Part shown: piece by piece, positions 11,884-22,414 of the stretch
Layout of the letters: every line of letters starts with the position of its first letter
How positions within the stretch are numbered: the stretch's first letter is position 1
DNA from: Adenophora triphylla var. japonica
Taxonomy: Eukaryota > Streptophyta > Magnoliopsida > Asterales > Campanulaceae
Assembly: GCA_022495995.1 (NCBI GenBank)
Contig: JAFEMH010003641.1
Span: forward strand, 186,001-250,000
Direction of reading: 5' to 3'
DNA length: 64,000 nucleotides
The notes under the pieces: generated by a model
Seen by the model: the letters and a program-made list of their open reading frames with translations, nothing else
What the model was told of the DNA's origin: nothing
Database searches by the model: none
Program-made: the position numbers and the translations under genes

Positions 11884-11904
11884 TTCCCACAGACGGCGCC
11901 AAAT
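11884..11904 (-). other. primer binding site of the TR-GAG element
   Basis: On the minus strand ATTTGGCGCCGTCTGTGGG directly follows the CCAAAACA end of the 5' LTR, the place where a tRNA 3' end primes minus-strand synthesis. It is the usual form for plant gypsy elements. Confidence 0.8.
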
Positions 11905-12694
11905 TGTTTTGGTCAAATTTCGACAAGTGATTGTAAATAACCAAATATTTCAAGGAAAGAATTGGGTGAATTGGAATATAGATTTGTGTGTGTAATCAAA
12001 ATGAAAATGACAAAGGATTTTGACGAGGAAAGCCCTTGAACAACTCGTTCGCCGGCATAAAACCTCGGGAGGTTTTGGAAGACCTACCTTGACCAAAGTT
12101 TTACTATGATCAGTGAGTTACAAGCCCGGAAGTATGGAGAGAATTACAAAAGTGTGAGTGTGTGAAAGTACATGTGTTTTTTCCTAATCTCCATACCCCT
12201 ATTTATAATAAGGGTAAAATAAAAAGATAATAATCAAATCCCTAAAAACTAGGCATGATGGAATTACTGAGGAGAAGATTTCGGGCATGACTGTTGATGG
12301 TGGTTGGTGAAGAGTCGTGGTTGAATTGGTCTTCTATGAGTGCACAAGTATCTCCTAAAAATAGGAACCGCAAAACTGCTCCCAAGTTGGTCCGGCTTCA
12401 AGATGTTGATGAAGACGTTGAGCCAAGATGTCGGTCCAAGATGTGAACTCAACATGTAAAGTCAACATGTAAAAAGTCAACTTATAAAAAGTCAACTTGT
12501 GGACCAAGTTGTGGACCAAGTTGTGGAGATCAAGTTGTAGAGGTCAAGTTGTGGAGATCAAGTTGTAGAGGTCAAGTTGTAGAGATCAAGTTGTAGAGGT
12601 CAAGTTGTGGAGATCAGGATGCTGAGGCATCTTGACATGTTGACCTGCTTAAGATGCCAACCATATACATTTAGTGAAAAATTCGTCCCCAACA
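11905..12694 (-). repeat. 5' LTR of the TR-GAG element
   Basis: 790 bp, near-identical to 8478-9254 apart from an extra 13 bp (GTAAAGTCAACAT near 12455). It holds the U3 tandem array (12495-12615) and a TATA-like box (about 12200). Confidence 0.92.
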
Positions 12695-12699
12695 GTCAT

Positions 12700-12794
12700 C
12701 ACCCATGTAAAGGACATAACTGTCTTCCATTGGTTAATATGTCTTAAACCAACAATGATCTTTACAAACATGAGTTGTGGCACCGGAATCAATT
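12700..12794 (-). pseudogene. Z protease fragment between two insertions
   Basis: This 95-bp island continues the Z reading frame. The minus strand encodes the aspartic protease core D-S-G-A-T-T-H-V-C-K-D-H followed by YVLYMGDD. The preceding codons (AWWI) lie beyond 30457 on the other side of X, and the following ones (HSAPSQ) beyond 8472. It proves that X and the TR-GAG element entered the same copia gene 95 bp apart. Protease would have cut the polyprotein. Confidence 0.9.
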
Positions 12795-12962
12795 TGTGAG
12801 TACCCCGACCCGAACTCGTGTTTTTGGGTCCGCTTTCCATGATTGGCATTAATTTTGGGCTCATTTATTTACTAAAGTGCATTTTGAGCCTGAATTATCC
12901 AAAGCCATGCTTGATCCATTGGGCCTGCCTTCCTGCGGCCCAAGTTGTCATAAAGATGACCA

Positions 12963-13048
12963 GTGTCGTCTGACACAGGACGACCCCAAGGCGGTGGAAA
13001 CTCCATGTCAGACGACATAGGACCTCCCATCAGCATGCCTATAAATAA
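12963..13048 (+). promoter_or_regulatory. palindrome pair and TATA box of the X LTR
   Basis: GTGTCGTCTGACAC (12963-12976) and ATGTCAGACGACAT (13005-13018) lie just upstream of the TATA box (13040-13048). In the 3' LTR the same sites read GTGTCGTCCGACAC and ATGTCGGACGACAT (about 28898 and 28940), so they keep the inverted arms. Confidence 0.7.
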
Positions 13049-13674
13049 AGGGCTTGACTGATCATTTTAAGGGGATTTTGAGCAAGTAAGGAAACTCTGC
13101 TAAAATAGAGGCTCACCCTCTCTCACACACACACACACACTCACCTCCCTCCTCACACATACACACATCCAAGCCAAGATCCAAAGAAGGATCTCCTTTG
13201 TTGGTGTTTTGAAGGGGTGAACACCATACTATTGGTGTTTCTACCTTGTGGACTACAATAGGTAGTCCCTAAACTCCCTCTCTCTCTGATTACTTCTTGC
13301 ATATTCATCTATTTACGTTGCATGCTTATATTGTTCAATAATATGTGAATATTTGGGATTTTTGCATGACAAAGGTGGTGGAGATGTGAATCTTCCATAT
13401 TCACATCTCCTCACCTCAGATCTGGACATTTGGTAGCCTTAGTTGCATTAAAGTTTGCATCTTGTTTACTTGTGTTTGAGTTAGGAGGTGATGGCTACAT
13501 GATAATGGCCAAAAACATGTGATTCATCACATTTGGCCATTAAAGCCATGTGATCCTCCCATAATACTCACGTAGTGTTATTATTCTACTGCTTTTAGTC
13601 AATATTGTAGCTTAGTTTTGTATTAGAAAGCAAGGTGGGATCAATCTGCTGAAGGGCTCTGAAATAGGCCGCCT

Positions 13675-14127
13675 ATGTCGGACGACATGGGATTCCTCAA
13701 GGAGTCCTGTGTCATACGACATAGAGCTGCCAAAAAGTTGTATGGCTTTCAGTGACTTCAGATCTACCAATATTGATCTCCTTTGTGATCTAAAGCTGTG
13801 TTTAAGTAAGTTTTAGTTCATTTAACACTATTTGGGAAGCCTAAGATCTGTTTGGGTACGATCCACTAATGGAGGCGGTCTGTCGTGTGACATGGACAAC
13901 CTTGGATGTCCTATGTCATACGACATCCGTATCATTAAAAGTCAATTTTGACTTTGCTCACTCCAATCAACCCCAAATCGGTCTTAGACCCTGAATAGTG
14001 TCTCTTCTTAGTTAAAATAGCATTGTTTTAATTCTAGAATAGCCTTGGTGTTGTAAGAGACAACCTGACCAGGATGCCTTATGTCGTCCGACATCCCTCT
14101 CTGAGGAAGTCCTGTGTCGGACGACAT
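13675..14127 (+). repeat. dispersed ATGTC-N4-GACAT palindrome pairs in the X LTR
   Basis: Six more inverted-repeat sites: 13675-13688 and 13709-13722, 13881-13892 and 13913-13926, 14081-14094 and 14114-14127. Two of the pairs are joined by a spacer ending in AGTCCTGTG. The 3' LTR carries all of them, with single changes such as GGACTACAT in place of GGACGACAT. Confidence 0.75.
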
Positions 14128-14520
14128 CCGAGGTTACCAGACAGACTGTCTCATCTCCTGCCTTGTAATGCAAGTCATCGTTTGTAAGGGTGTGGCCCCC
14201 TGTCATGGCTCACAAGTTGTATCCAGTTTCGATGCCATTAATGAAATCCAAGTTTTCATGCCTTGCTTGTTGACACAAATTGCACACACTTAGAATGTTT
14301 ATAATTGTCCATTGTTTGATTCAAAGTCTCGAAAGAGGCGATGTGGGTGAGTTCATTTTTCTCTTCCCACATCGTAACTTGACCCCCGGACCCATTTTCT
14401 CATTTCCGAAGGTTTTTCAATGTTTTACTTTAAAAACGGCGTGGCGACTCCCAAAAACAAAAGAAAATTAATAAAAATTTAAAAGTAGATTTCAAAATTT
14501 TTCGGAGGGCGTTCATTCAG

Positions 14521-14539
14521 TGGCGACTCCGCTGGGGAC
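14521..14539 (+). other. primer binding site of X
   Basis: TGGCGACTCCGCTGGGGAC begins two bases after the LTR end. It is the Tat/Ogre-type PBS, generally matched to the 3' end of tRNA-Arg. Confidence 0.75.
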
Positions 14540-14598
14540 AAACATTGAAAAGCTTTTATTTTAATGAAAAGAGTGATGCTTGGTATATAGGTGGAAAC

Positions 14599-15933
14599 TG
14601 TTGGGTTTTATGGGTCCATGCGCAGCGGAATTAAGCATCAAATTAACACAAAACCCAAAGCCCTAAGATCCGTTCTATACGATTAAATTGAATTCCTATG
14701 AGATAGAATTTACCAACCTTAATTGCTTTCCGGTCTTGAGCTATCGAACAATTTATTGGTGTGATTTTGAATCACAATCTTCAATCTTCAAGAACCTTTC
14801 AATCTTCGGATTGGAACTCTAGGCCTTGATCGTCAAACGAGCGAAGACCCTCTATTGTTGTATCCACACGTAAGAATGAACCAAGAACGATTTCTTGATG
14901 ATTGCTAGATCAAAACCTATGGAAGAATATTGAGAAACCTTTATGTGTTTTTCTTTCTTGAAAATTCGGCCAGACCTTAGGGTTGACAGACCTCACATAT
15001 TTATACTACTTTAGTGTAAATATGCTTCCTAATTGAATTAGGAGAACAGGCTGTCAAAAATGCGTCTGTGGCTAGTTATGTCGCGTGACATAAGTTGCCA
15101 TATGCAGGAACTCTCAATCATTCTTCCTTTGGTTTAACCAATTCATTCTAGTTGTGTGTGACCCAATAGGATTATATTATGTTGGCAATGAGTTCGATCA
15201 TATCGAATCCCATAAGACATAAGCGGACTCTAGCAAGCCATTATGTCTACCCAAATAATATAACGTAAGAGTTCACGTTTCCAATGGTACACTTCCATTT
15301 CTCCCTTTGTCTCACGATGTTATATTGAACACAAGTCATGGTCCACGTCAACTTGTATTTGTTCAATGCTTTCTCGATCTTGAGTATAATGATAGTCCAA
15401 TCATATTGGGGTGTGGACACACGCTTTCATCATTATCACTCATCGAGGGGCCCAAGCAAAACATCTCTCTTTTGAGGGACAAATTCCATCTTGACTTATC
15501 ATCCTTCCCATCATGAATCCGATCATGCCAAAGATAGCCTTTATAAATATCGTGTTAAGATATCGTTGACTAAAATCAAAGATGACTTTCATCATATGTA
15601 AGGTCATGATAATCTCAGGTCTAGGGACTAAATGAAGTGACCATATGAGATTTAATTATGACATTTGACCATGACATAAATCTCATACGGGTCAAGTCCA
15701 GTCACTTTTTCTCTAACAAGTACCCATAATTTCAATGTGCATCTCTATGCATATAATCATCATATGATTATCCATTGACAATTATACTAATTATTCTCTT
15801 AATAATCAGGGACGGAGATTATTACAATAAATATGCAAACTATATAATAATCAAATAATAAACATAAACGATAAAGATGATACATAACGGTTTTCAGTTA
15901 AACATAACTAAAGCCTAGGGCATTACACCAACA
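14599..15933 (-). repeat. 3' LTR of Y
   Basis: 1335 bp with one half-degenerate hairpin unit (GTTATGTCGCGTGACATAAG, about 15074-15093) upstream, on the minus strand, of a TATA-like GTAGTATAAATATG (about 14995-15008). Confidence 0.93.
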
Positions 15934-15979
15934 GTCTCCCACTTGCACTAGGCTCCATTTATGTATCGAATACTCATGG

Positions 15980-18130
15980 ATCTAACATGCCCATCATGCT
16001 TCTGCCTATGCGAGGGTATTTGTAAGTGAATCCCTTATGTCATCATCGGTTGATATTTTGTATATCTTAACGTCTTCTCATTCTTTATGAATTCCTCGAA
16101 GAACGTCTAAGTGAGTGTTTGGATCGCTGTTTTGACCTTGGTTCCATTGTTTGCACAAGTGGCACCACTATAGTCATAACAAAAGTTTCATCGATTAGTG
16201 ATACTTGGAACATTTCCAAAACACTAAGCGAACTATTGATCCAAACCGCCTACTTTTAGCTACATCATATGTTGCTAACATTTGGCCTTAGTAGTAGAAT
16301 TGGCTACAATTTCTGCTTGGAACTTTTCCAATCAAAACTGCACCTCTTATAAGCATAAATACAAATCCTAATTGCGATTTTAAAATAACTTTGTCAGTTT
16401 GGAAGCTAGCACCTATGTAACCCTTACAACAAGATTAAACTTTCAATCTTTCAAATCCCAAGAACGTATCCTTAGTTCTTCTTAAGTACTTAAGGATCAT
16501 CTTGACTGCCATCCAATGGTTCTCATCACAGGATCAGATTGGTATCGACTCATCATGCTCAAAGCATATGAGACGTTGGGTCTAGTACAAATTATGGCAT
16601 ACATGACAGATCCAAATGCCGAAGCATATGGAACTTCATTCATTCCCTTTTGCTCATCAATTGTCATAAGACAATGAGTATTGCTAAGAGAAAATACCAT
16701 GACCCATTGACAAGCCACTTTTCTTAGACTCTTCTAAGAACCTTGTCAATGTGAACATTTTGACTCAAACCAATTTATCCTTCTAGATCTATCTCTATAG
16801 ATCTTGATGCCAAGGATGTAAGCGGCTTCACCCATATCTTTCATTGAGAAAACTTTCCTTGACCAAGACTTGACAGTCTTAAGTGTCGGAACTTGTTTTT
16901 CCAATGAGTAAGATATCATTGTAATAAAACAATAGAAATAATACTACGCTCCCACTGAATTTCATGCATACACAAGGTTCATCTTTGTTCTTCGATGAAG
17001 TCAAATTCTTTGGCCAATTCATCAAAACAAAGATTCCAATTCCTTGAAGCTTGCTTCAACCCATCTCATGAATCTTTGCAACATGCATACTTTATTAGAG
17101 TTTCTTGGATCGACAAACTATTCGGGTTGTGTACTCTACACATCCTTAATAATCTTTCCATTTAAAGAAAGTTGTTTGACATCCATTTGTCATATCACAT
17201 AGTCACAATATGTGATGATGGCAATTGAAATTCTAATAGACATTGGCATTGTAACTGGCGAAAAGGGTTCTATCATAGTTGATACTATGAATTTACCTAA
17301 ATCCCTTTGTTACAATCCTTAGTCATGAAAATATTCATCTTCCCATCCATGTCGGTCTTGAAGACCTACTTGCACCCTTTAGTTTTTACACCTTCAGGTA
17401 GCCCAATCAAGTTCCAAACTTTATTGTCAAACATGGATTGTAATTCGGATTCCATGGTTCCTAACCATTTATCCAAATTAGGAGTGGACATCGCCTCAAG
17501 ATAGGAAGTAGGATTGTCATTCTCAATGACTTCCATTTTATTACTTTTCGAAATGAGAAATCAATATTTCTTGAGTTTGGATCGTAACCTATCCGATCTA
17601 CGATGGACTTGTGCATCTTGAACCGGTTCCACAACTCCTTTGTGAACTTGGTTTCGTCTCTACTCTTGGTTCCATATTATTTTCGGGTTCTTGAACTCTC
17701 TTCAATATTAATTTTACTCCCACTAGATTCTTTATTGAGAAACTATTTCTCAAGAAACAAATCGTGTAGAGCAACAAACGTTTTGTTCTCTTTGCGGTTG
17801 TAATATTAATTTTCGAAAATAACTTTGTCAAATTTGGTGCTAACTTATAAGAGACAAGTCTCTTTACATAAGATTCGCAACCCCAAATCTTCATGAAAGA
17901 CAAACTAAGTTTTCTTCCATGCCACATCTCATGTGGGGCCATAGGAACCGATTTAGTAGGGACTCGATTCAGTGTAATCGCATCATTTCTAATGCATATC
18001 CTCAAAAGGAATTGGGAAAGTCAACTTGACACATCATCGAATGAACCATGTCAAACAAGGTTCAATTCCTCCTTTCAGACACACCATACAATGTGGTGTT
18101 CTGGGTGGAGTCAACTTTGAAACGATTTCA
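15980..18130 (-). pseudogene. Y pol relic (integrase, RT, RNase H)
   Basis: Many stops and shifts, but copia blocks are recognisable on the minus strand. At 17598-18005 lies the end of integrase: N-R-V-P-T-K, then APHEMWHGRKLSLSFMKIWGCESYVK. At 16497-16718 lies the region after RT: VPYASAFGSVMYAIICTRPNVSYALSMMSRYQSDP. Between them pieces of the RT can be followed (a K-T-A-F-L-N-like stretch near 17170, YVDD region near 16920). Plus-strand open frames over the same bases are shadows. No enzyme could be made. Confidence 0.8.
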
Positions 18131-18700
18131 TAGTTTTGAGATGATTGTCAAACTCTTGGCTCAAATATTCATCACCTCGATCTGATCGAAGTACTTAACA
18201 GTTTTATCAAGTTGTTTTGTACTTCATCTTTGAAATGTTCAAAACATCTCAAACGATTCACCTTCGGACTTCATCAGATAGACATAGTCATATCTAGATA
18301 AGTCTTTAGTGAAATGTGATGAAATACCAAAGTCTTCCCCTAGCAATGCTACTTAACAGTCCATATACATCTCATGTATAATGACCAATAAGTCACTAGC
18401 CCTCCCACTACTCTCAGTGTAGGGTGGTTTGATCAATAATCTCAATAAACAAGATCCACATTCCTCAAATGATTCATCGTCATATGAGTCTAAAAGTCCA
18501 TGTTAATGGAGTTTAGATATATGTTTCTTATTTATCTGACCAAGTCGGCAATGCCATATGAACGCGTTGTTCATATTGTTCGGTTCAGAATTCCCATTTA
18601 TATTTTAGATATCTTCAATATTATTTTGTTTCTTAACATCAAGGATATGAAGACCATTCAATGACATAAGCAATACAATAAGGCATATCATTAAATAAAT
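18131..18700 (-). pseudogene. Y integrase core remnant
   Basis: Decayed sequence upstream of the integrase tail. The minus strand gives scattered copia integrase-like pieces, for example around 18530-18560 (an H-G-I-A-D-L-V-like zinc-domain stretch), but no continuous frame. Confidence 0.4.
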
Positions 18701-20050
18701 ATAAAACTTCTTATTGAAAATAAGAAAATTATATCCTTCATCATCCATTTAAGAAACAGAAATAATACTCCTACTCAAATTCGGAACGTAGTCATACTTG
18801 TTCAAAACAAGTACTACTTCACAAGGTAAAGTGACTTCATAAGTCCCTATGGCTAATGTAGCAACCCTTGCTCCATTCTTATGCATAGGTTTAATTTACC
18901 TTCTTTGAGTAGCTTTCTATTCTTTGTTCTTTGCACATTTAAACAAATGTGGGATCCAATCCGATATCATATACCCAAGAACAAGAAGTCGAAAAGAAAA
19001 TATCTATCATATAAATACTTGAAGTAGTAGCAATCATATTGCCCTTCTTCACCTTTTAGGCCTTCCTAATAAGCCTTGCAATTTTGCTTCTAATGACAAT
19101 CTTATTGCAATGATAGCAAACTGCATCCCCTTTTGAGACACTTTGGGTTTAGCCTCTTCGGCTTTGCAACTTTTGCCTTAGGTTTAACAACTTTTGCTTT
19201 ACCTTCTTTTCCTTTCTTTATGAACCCTTTTATTGTGTTAACCATTAACACAATTTGCGGATTGCTCCTTCTTTCATCATATGAATTAAGAGACTTCACC
19301 ACAACATATATCTTTTGCCTAGCTTGCACTTGAAACATTTCCCTTTTGCGTTATGCTAGAACAAAAGAATATTTATCATGTGCTCAAGGTTCTTCATAAG
19401 AGCCTTTAAACATGGTGGCAAATACATGGCAAGCAATATTGTCAGAATCATCAATATGTTTCTAATGTTGCTTCCTCATTTGCCCTTTGCAACATTTGCA
19501 ATGGGTTCAATAGGAACGGATTCGTCAAGAACATACACATTATGTATTGTTCCTTTCGAACTTTGTCCTTCATAAGGACGAATCGCAATTATCATTATGT
19601 AATGCTATTTCTACAACAAAATATACAAATTATATGAACACATATCAATATCAACACATTTATCATTTAAGAGCAAATAATGTATTTTACAAATACTCCC
19701 ACTAAATCATACACCTTCCAATGCTAATAAGCATAATATGCATTTAGATGGGCTAAGATCCAACTTTAATTTAATCTCAAGTACGCTATGGCGCACCGCT
19801 CAAGATTAAACTAATTAGGTAGAAACATCAATCATATCGTATATGACTCTTAGGATCTTTTATGAGATTTATTTAAGACATCATATGTCTAAGCATATTT
19901 TAATCTCATCTTATGCCTTGGGTCCAAAACCATTTTGATAACCCAATTAAGTTCATTCATATTAAACGTATAGGAACCACCATTTCCTCATCTTGCTCGC
20001 AAACGGAATAGAATCAAAGTACCTTGCTATGGCAAGCCCACCCAAAACTA
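18701..20050 (-). pseudogene. Y gag and protease relic
   Basis: The best piece is 19102-19338 on the minus strand, a lysine-rich segment (KKGKEGKAKVVKPKAKVAKPK) as found before copia zinc knuckles. Just downstream, at about 19030-19110, the minus strand gives C-Y-H-C-N-K followed by a sequence in which the knuckle His and last Cys are lost. Gag further upstream (19380-20050) is too decayed for confident alignment. Confidence 0.55.
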
Positions 20051-21047
20051 TCCGAATGGTCTCAAGTGTTTTAATCATGAATTGGCATAAAAGAACTTAA
20101 AAGTTAAATGAAGGTTCTTTAAGGTAGATTATAAGCATATCAGCAAAGATAGTCATAATAATGCACCAGGTAAGTTCCCAGGAAGATAGGTGAGCCACAA
20201 GGACTACTTAAGTACCAACTCTTCCTTAGACAGAACTCTCCTAGTCATGCACAATTAGAAATCAACTCTGATTTGGCAACATAATCACCACCTTTTATAA
20301 ACAATTAGTTTCCTTTTAAAATTTCACGTAATTATGACTTGTTTTCATAAACAATCATAAAATCCAAAATTTACAATGTCTAAATCTAAACATATTAGGA
20401 AACTATAATGCAATGTTTCAACTAAACATTTTAGGAAATCACAATTCAATGTTTCAACTAAACATCTAATAAAATTCTTAACACTTAAGAACAAATAATT
20501 CATGCATCGCAACAATTAATAAAAACACATTTAAATTAATTAAGCATGCATCATAAACAATGAATTAATCTAGCATAGCCCTATAAATTTTATTTCCAGA
20601 AATTTATAGCATCCAGATTAAGACATAAAACATCTCAGATTGTAAACACAATCACAGAATAGCAGAAAAATTAAACAAGCGATTACGCCGAGATACGGCT
20701 TATTATGTCGCGTGACATAACTAGCCAGTGGCTAGTTATGTCGCGTGACATAACTAGCCAGATAACCAGATTTCCACATGTGGCTAGTTATGTCGCGTGA
20801 CATAACTAGCCAGTTCGCAGGATTTCCAGATTTCAATCAATTCAGATTACATGCAATTAAATCACAAAAAAACAACCCTTTTACAGATTTAATTCATCAT
20901 AATTCGAAAACGATTTTCACATTGTTTCACATAAACAATCAAAATTCTACCGCATACAGAAACATGCAATAAGCATATAAACAATTTATATCTTAAATCT
21001 AGCATGTTAATTCAAACTTAACCATACGAACGGGGCTCTGATACCAC
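20051..21047 (-). other. 5' leader of Y with a hairpin array
   Basis: AT-rich leader between the gag remnant and the 5' LTR. Three copies of a near-perfect inverted repeat lie at about 20697-20726, 20730-20759 and 20782-20811: arms GGCTAGTTATGTC and GACATAACTAGCC around GCGT (the first copy has a changed left arm). The same unit occurs in the LTR. The PBS is at 21035-21047. Confidence 0.7.
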
Positions 21048-22414
21048 TGTTGGGTTTTATGGGTCCATGCGCAGCGGAATTAAGCATCAAATTAACACAA
21101 AACCCAAATCCCTAAGATCCGTTCTATACGATTAAATTGAATTCCTATGAGATAGAATTTACCAACCTTAATTGCTTTCCGGTCTTGAGCTATCGAACAA
21201 TTTATTGGTGTGATTTTGAATCACAATCTTCAATCTTCAAGAACCTTTCAATCTTCGGATTGGAACTCTAGGCCTTGATCGTCAAACGAGCGAAGACCCT
21301 CTATTGTTGTATCCATACGTAAGAATGAACCAAGAACGATTTCTTGATGATTGCTAGATCAAAACCTATGGAAGAATATTGAGAAACCTTTATGTGTTTT
21401 TCTTTCTTGAAAATTCGGCCAGACCTTAGGGTTGACAGACCTCACATATTTATACTACTTTAGTGTAAATATGCTTCCTAATCGAATTAGGAGAACAGGC
21501 TGTCAAAAACGCGTCTGTGGCTAGTTATGTCGCGTGACATAACTAGCCAGTGGCTAGTTATGTCGCGTGACATAAGTTACCATATGCAGGAACTCTCAAT
21601 CATTCTTCCTTTGGTTTAACCAATTCATTCTAGTTGTGTGTGACCCAATAGGATTATATTATGTTGGCAATGAGTTCGATCATATCGAATCCCATAAGAC
21701 ATAAGCGGACTCTAGCAAGCCATTATGTCTACCCAAATAATATAACGTAAGAGTTCACGTTTCCAATGGTACACTTCCATTTCTCCCTTTGTCTCACGAT
21801 GTTATATTGAACACAAGTCATGGTCCACGTCAACTTGTATTTGTTCAATGCTTTCTCGATCTTGAGTATAATGATAGTCCAATCATATTGGGGTGTGGCC
21901 ACACGCTTTCATCATTATCACTCATCGAGGGGCCCAAGCAAAACATCTCTCTTTTGAGGGACAAATTCCATCTTGACTTATCATCCTTCCCATCATGAAT
22001 CCGATCATGCCAAAGATAGCCTTTATAAATATCGTGTTAAGATATCGTTGACTAAAATCAAAGATGACTTTCATCATATGTAAGGTCATGATAATCTCAG
22101 TCTAGGGACTAAATGAAGTGACCATATGAGATTTAATTATGACATTTGACCATGACATAAATCTCATACGGGTCAAGTCCAGTCACTTTTTCTCTAACAA
22201 GTACCCATAATTTCAATGTGCATCTCTATGCATATAATCATCATATGATTATCCATTGACAATTATACTAATTATTCTCTTAATAATCAGGGACGGAGAT
22301 TATTACAATAAATATGCAAACTATATAATAATCAAATAATAAACATAAACGATAAAGATGATACATAACGGTTTTCAGTTAAACATAACTAAAGCCTAGG
22401 GCATTACACCAACA
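21048..22414 (-). repeat. 5' LTR of Y
   Basis: 1367 bp. It carries two copies of the hairpin unit (21519-21548, 21552-21578), where the 3' LTR has one; the extra unit explains the 32-bp length difference. Confidence 0.93.
21445..21578 (-). promoter_or_regulatory. hairpin pair and TATA box of the Y LTR
   Basis: On the minus strand two units with 13-bp arms GGCTAGTTATGTC / GACATAACTAGCC (the second shortened) lie about 60-130 bp upstream of the TATA-like GTAGTATAAATATG (21445-21458). The core ATGTCGCGTGACAT resembles the X motif ATGTCGGACGACAT. Confidence 0.7.

Larger units (their letters stand above)
8478..12694 (-). mobile_element. non-autonomous gag-only LTR retrotransposon (TR-GAG type)
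   Basis: LTRs of 777 bp (8478-9254) and 790 bp (11905-12694) start TGTTTTGGTC and end CCCCAACA on the plus strand; the duplication GTCAT lies at 8473-8477 and 12695-12699. The element points to the minus strand: its PBS (ATTTGGCGCCGTCTGTGGG) is just inside the LTR ending at 11905, and a polypurine tract (AAATTTTGGGGGCAA) abuts 9254. The 2.65-kb interior has only a broken gag and tandem repeats; no PR, RT, RNase H or INT was found. It would need enzymes from a gypsy partner. The LTRs differ by a few substitutions and a 13-bp indel. Total 4.2 kb, inserted in Z. Confidence 0.93.
12795..14519 (+). repeat. 5' LTR of X
   Basis: TATA box (CTATAAATAAAGGG) at 13039-13050, a CA microsatellite at about 13120-13170, and eight inverted-repeat motifs of form (A/G)TGTC-N4-GAC(A) in pairs. 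Near its 3' end (14437-14452) it holds CGGCGTGGCGACTCCC, which repeats the core of the PBS that follows the LTR. Bases 2-7 of the LTR (GTGAGT) match a splice donor. Confidence 0.92.
14599..22414 (-). mobile_element. Ty1/copia retrotransposon Y inside X
   Basis: LTRs at 14599-15933 (1335 bp) and 21048-22414 (1367 bp) start TGTTGGGTTTTATGGG and end CATTACACCAACA. The duplication GAAAC is at 14594-14598 and 22415-22419; element U2 has the uninterrupted sequence GGTGGAAACCACTAAATTTC near 55702, confirming the empty site. The initiator-Met PBS (GTGGTATCAGAGCC on the minus strand) abuts 21048, and the polypurine tract (AAGTGGGAGAC) abuts 15933. The coding region is heavily decayed, yet the LTRs are close apart from one 32-bp hairpin-unit indel, so Y was probably mobilised by an intact relative. 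Confidence 0.95.

Noticed and set aside
14012..14206. 64-codon minus frame found also at 29945-30139
   Set aside because: It is LTR sequence of X; identity is due to the LTR pair.
15307..15516. 69-codon frame that occurs identically at 21789-21998
   Set aside because: Both copies lie in the Y LTRs, so the repeat of the frame only reflects LTR identity; no domain is seen.
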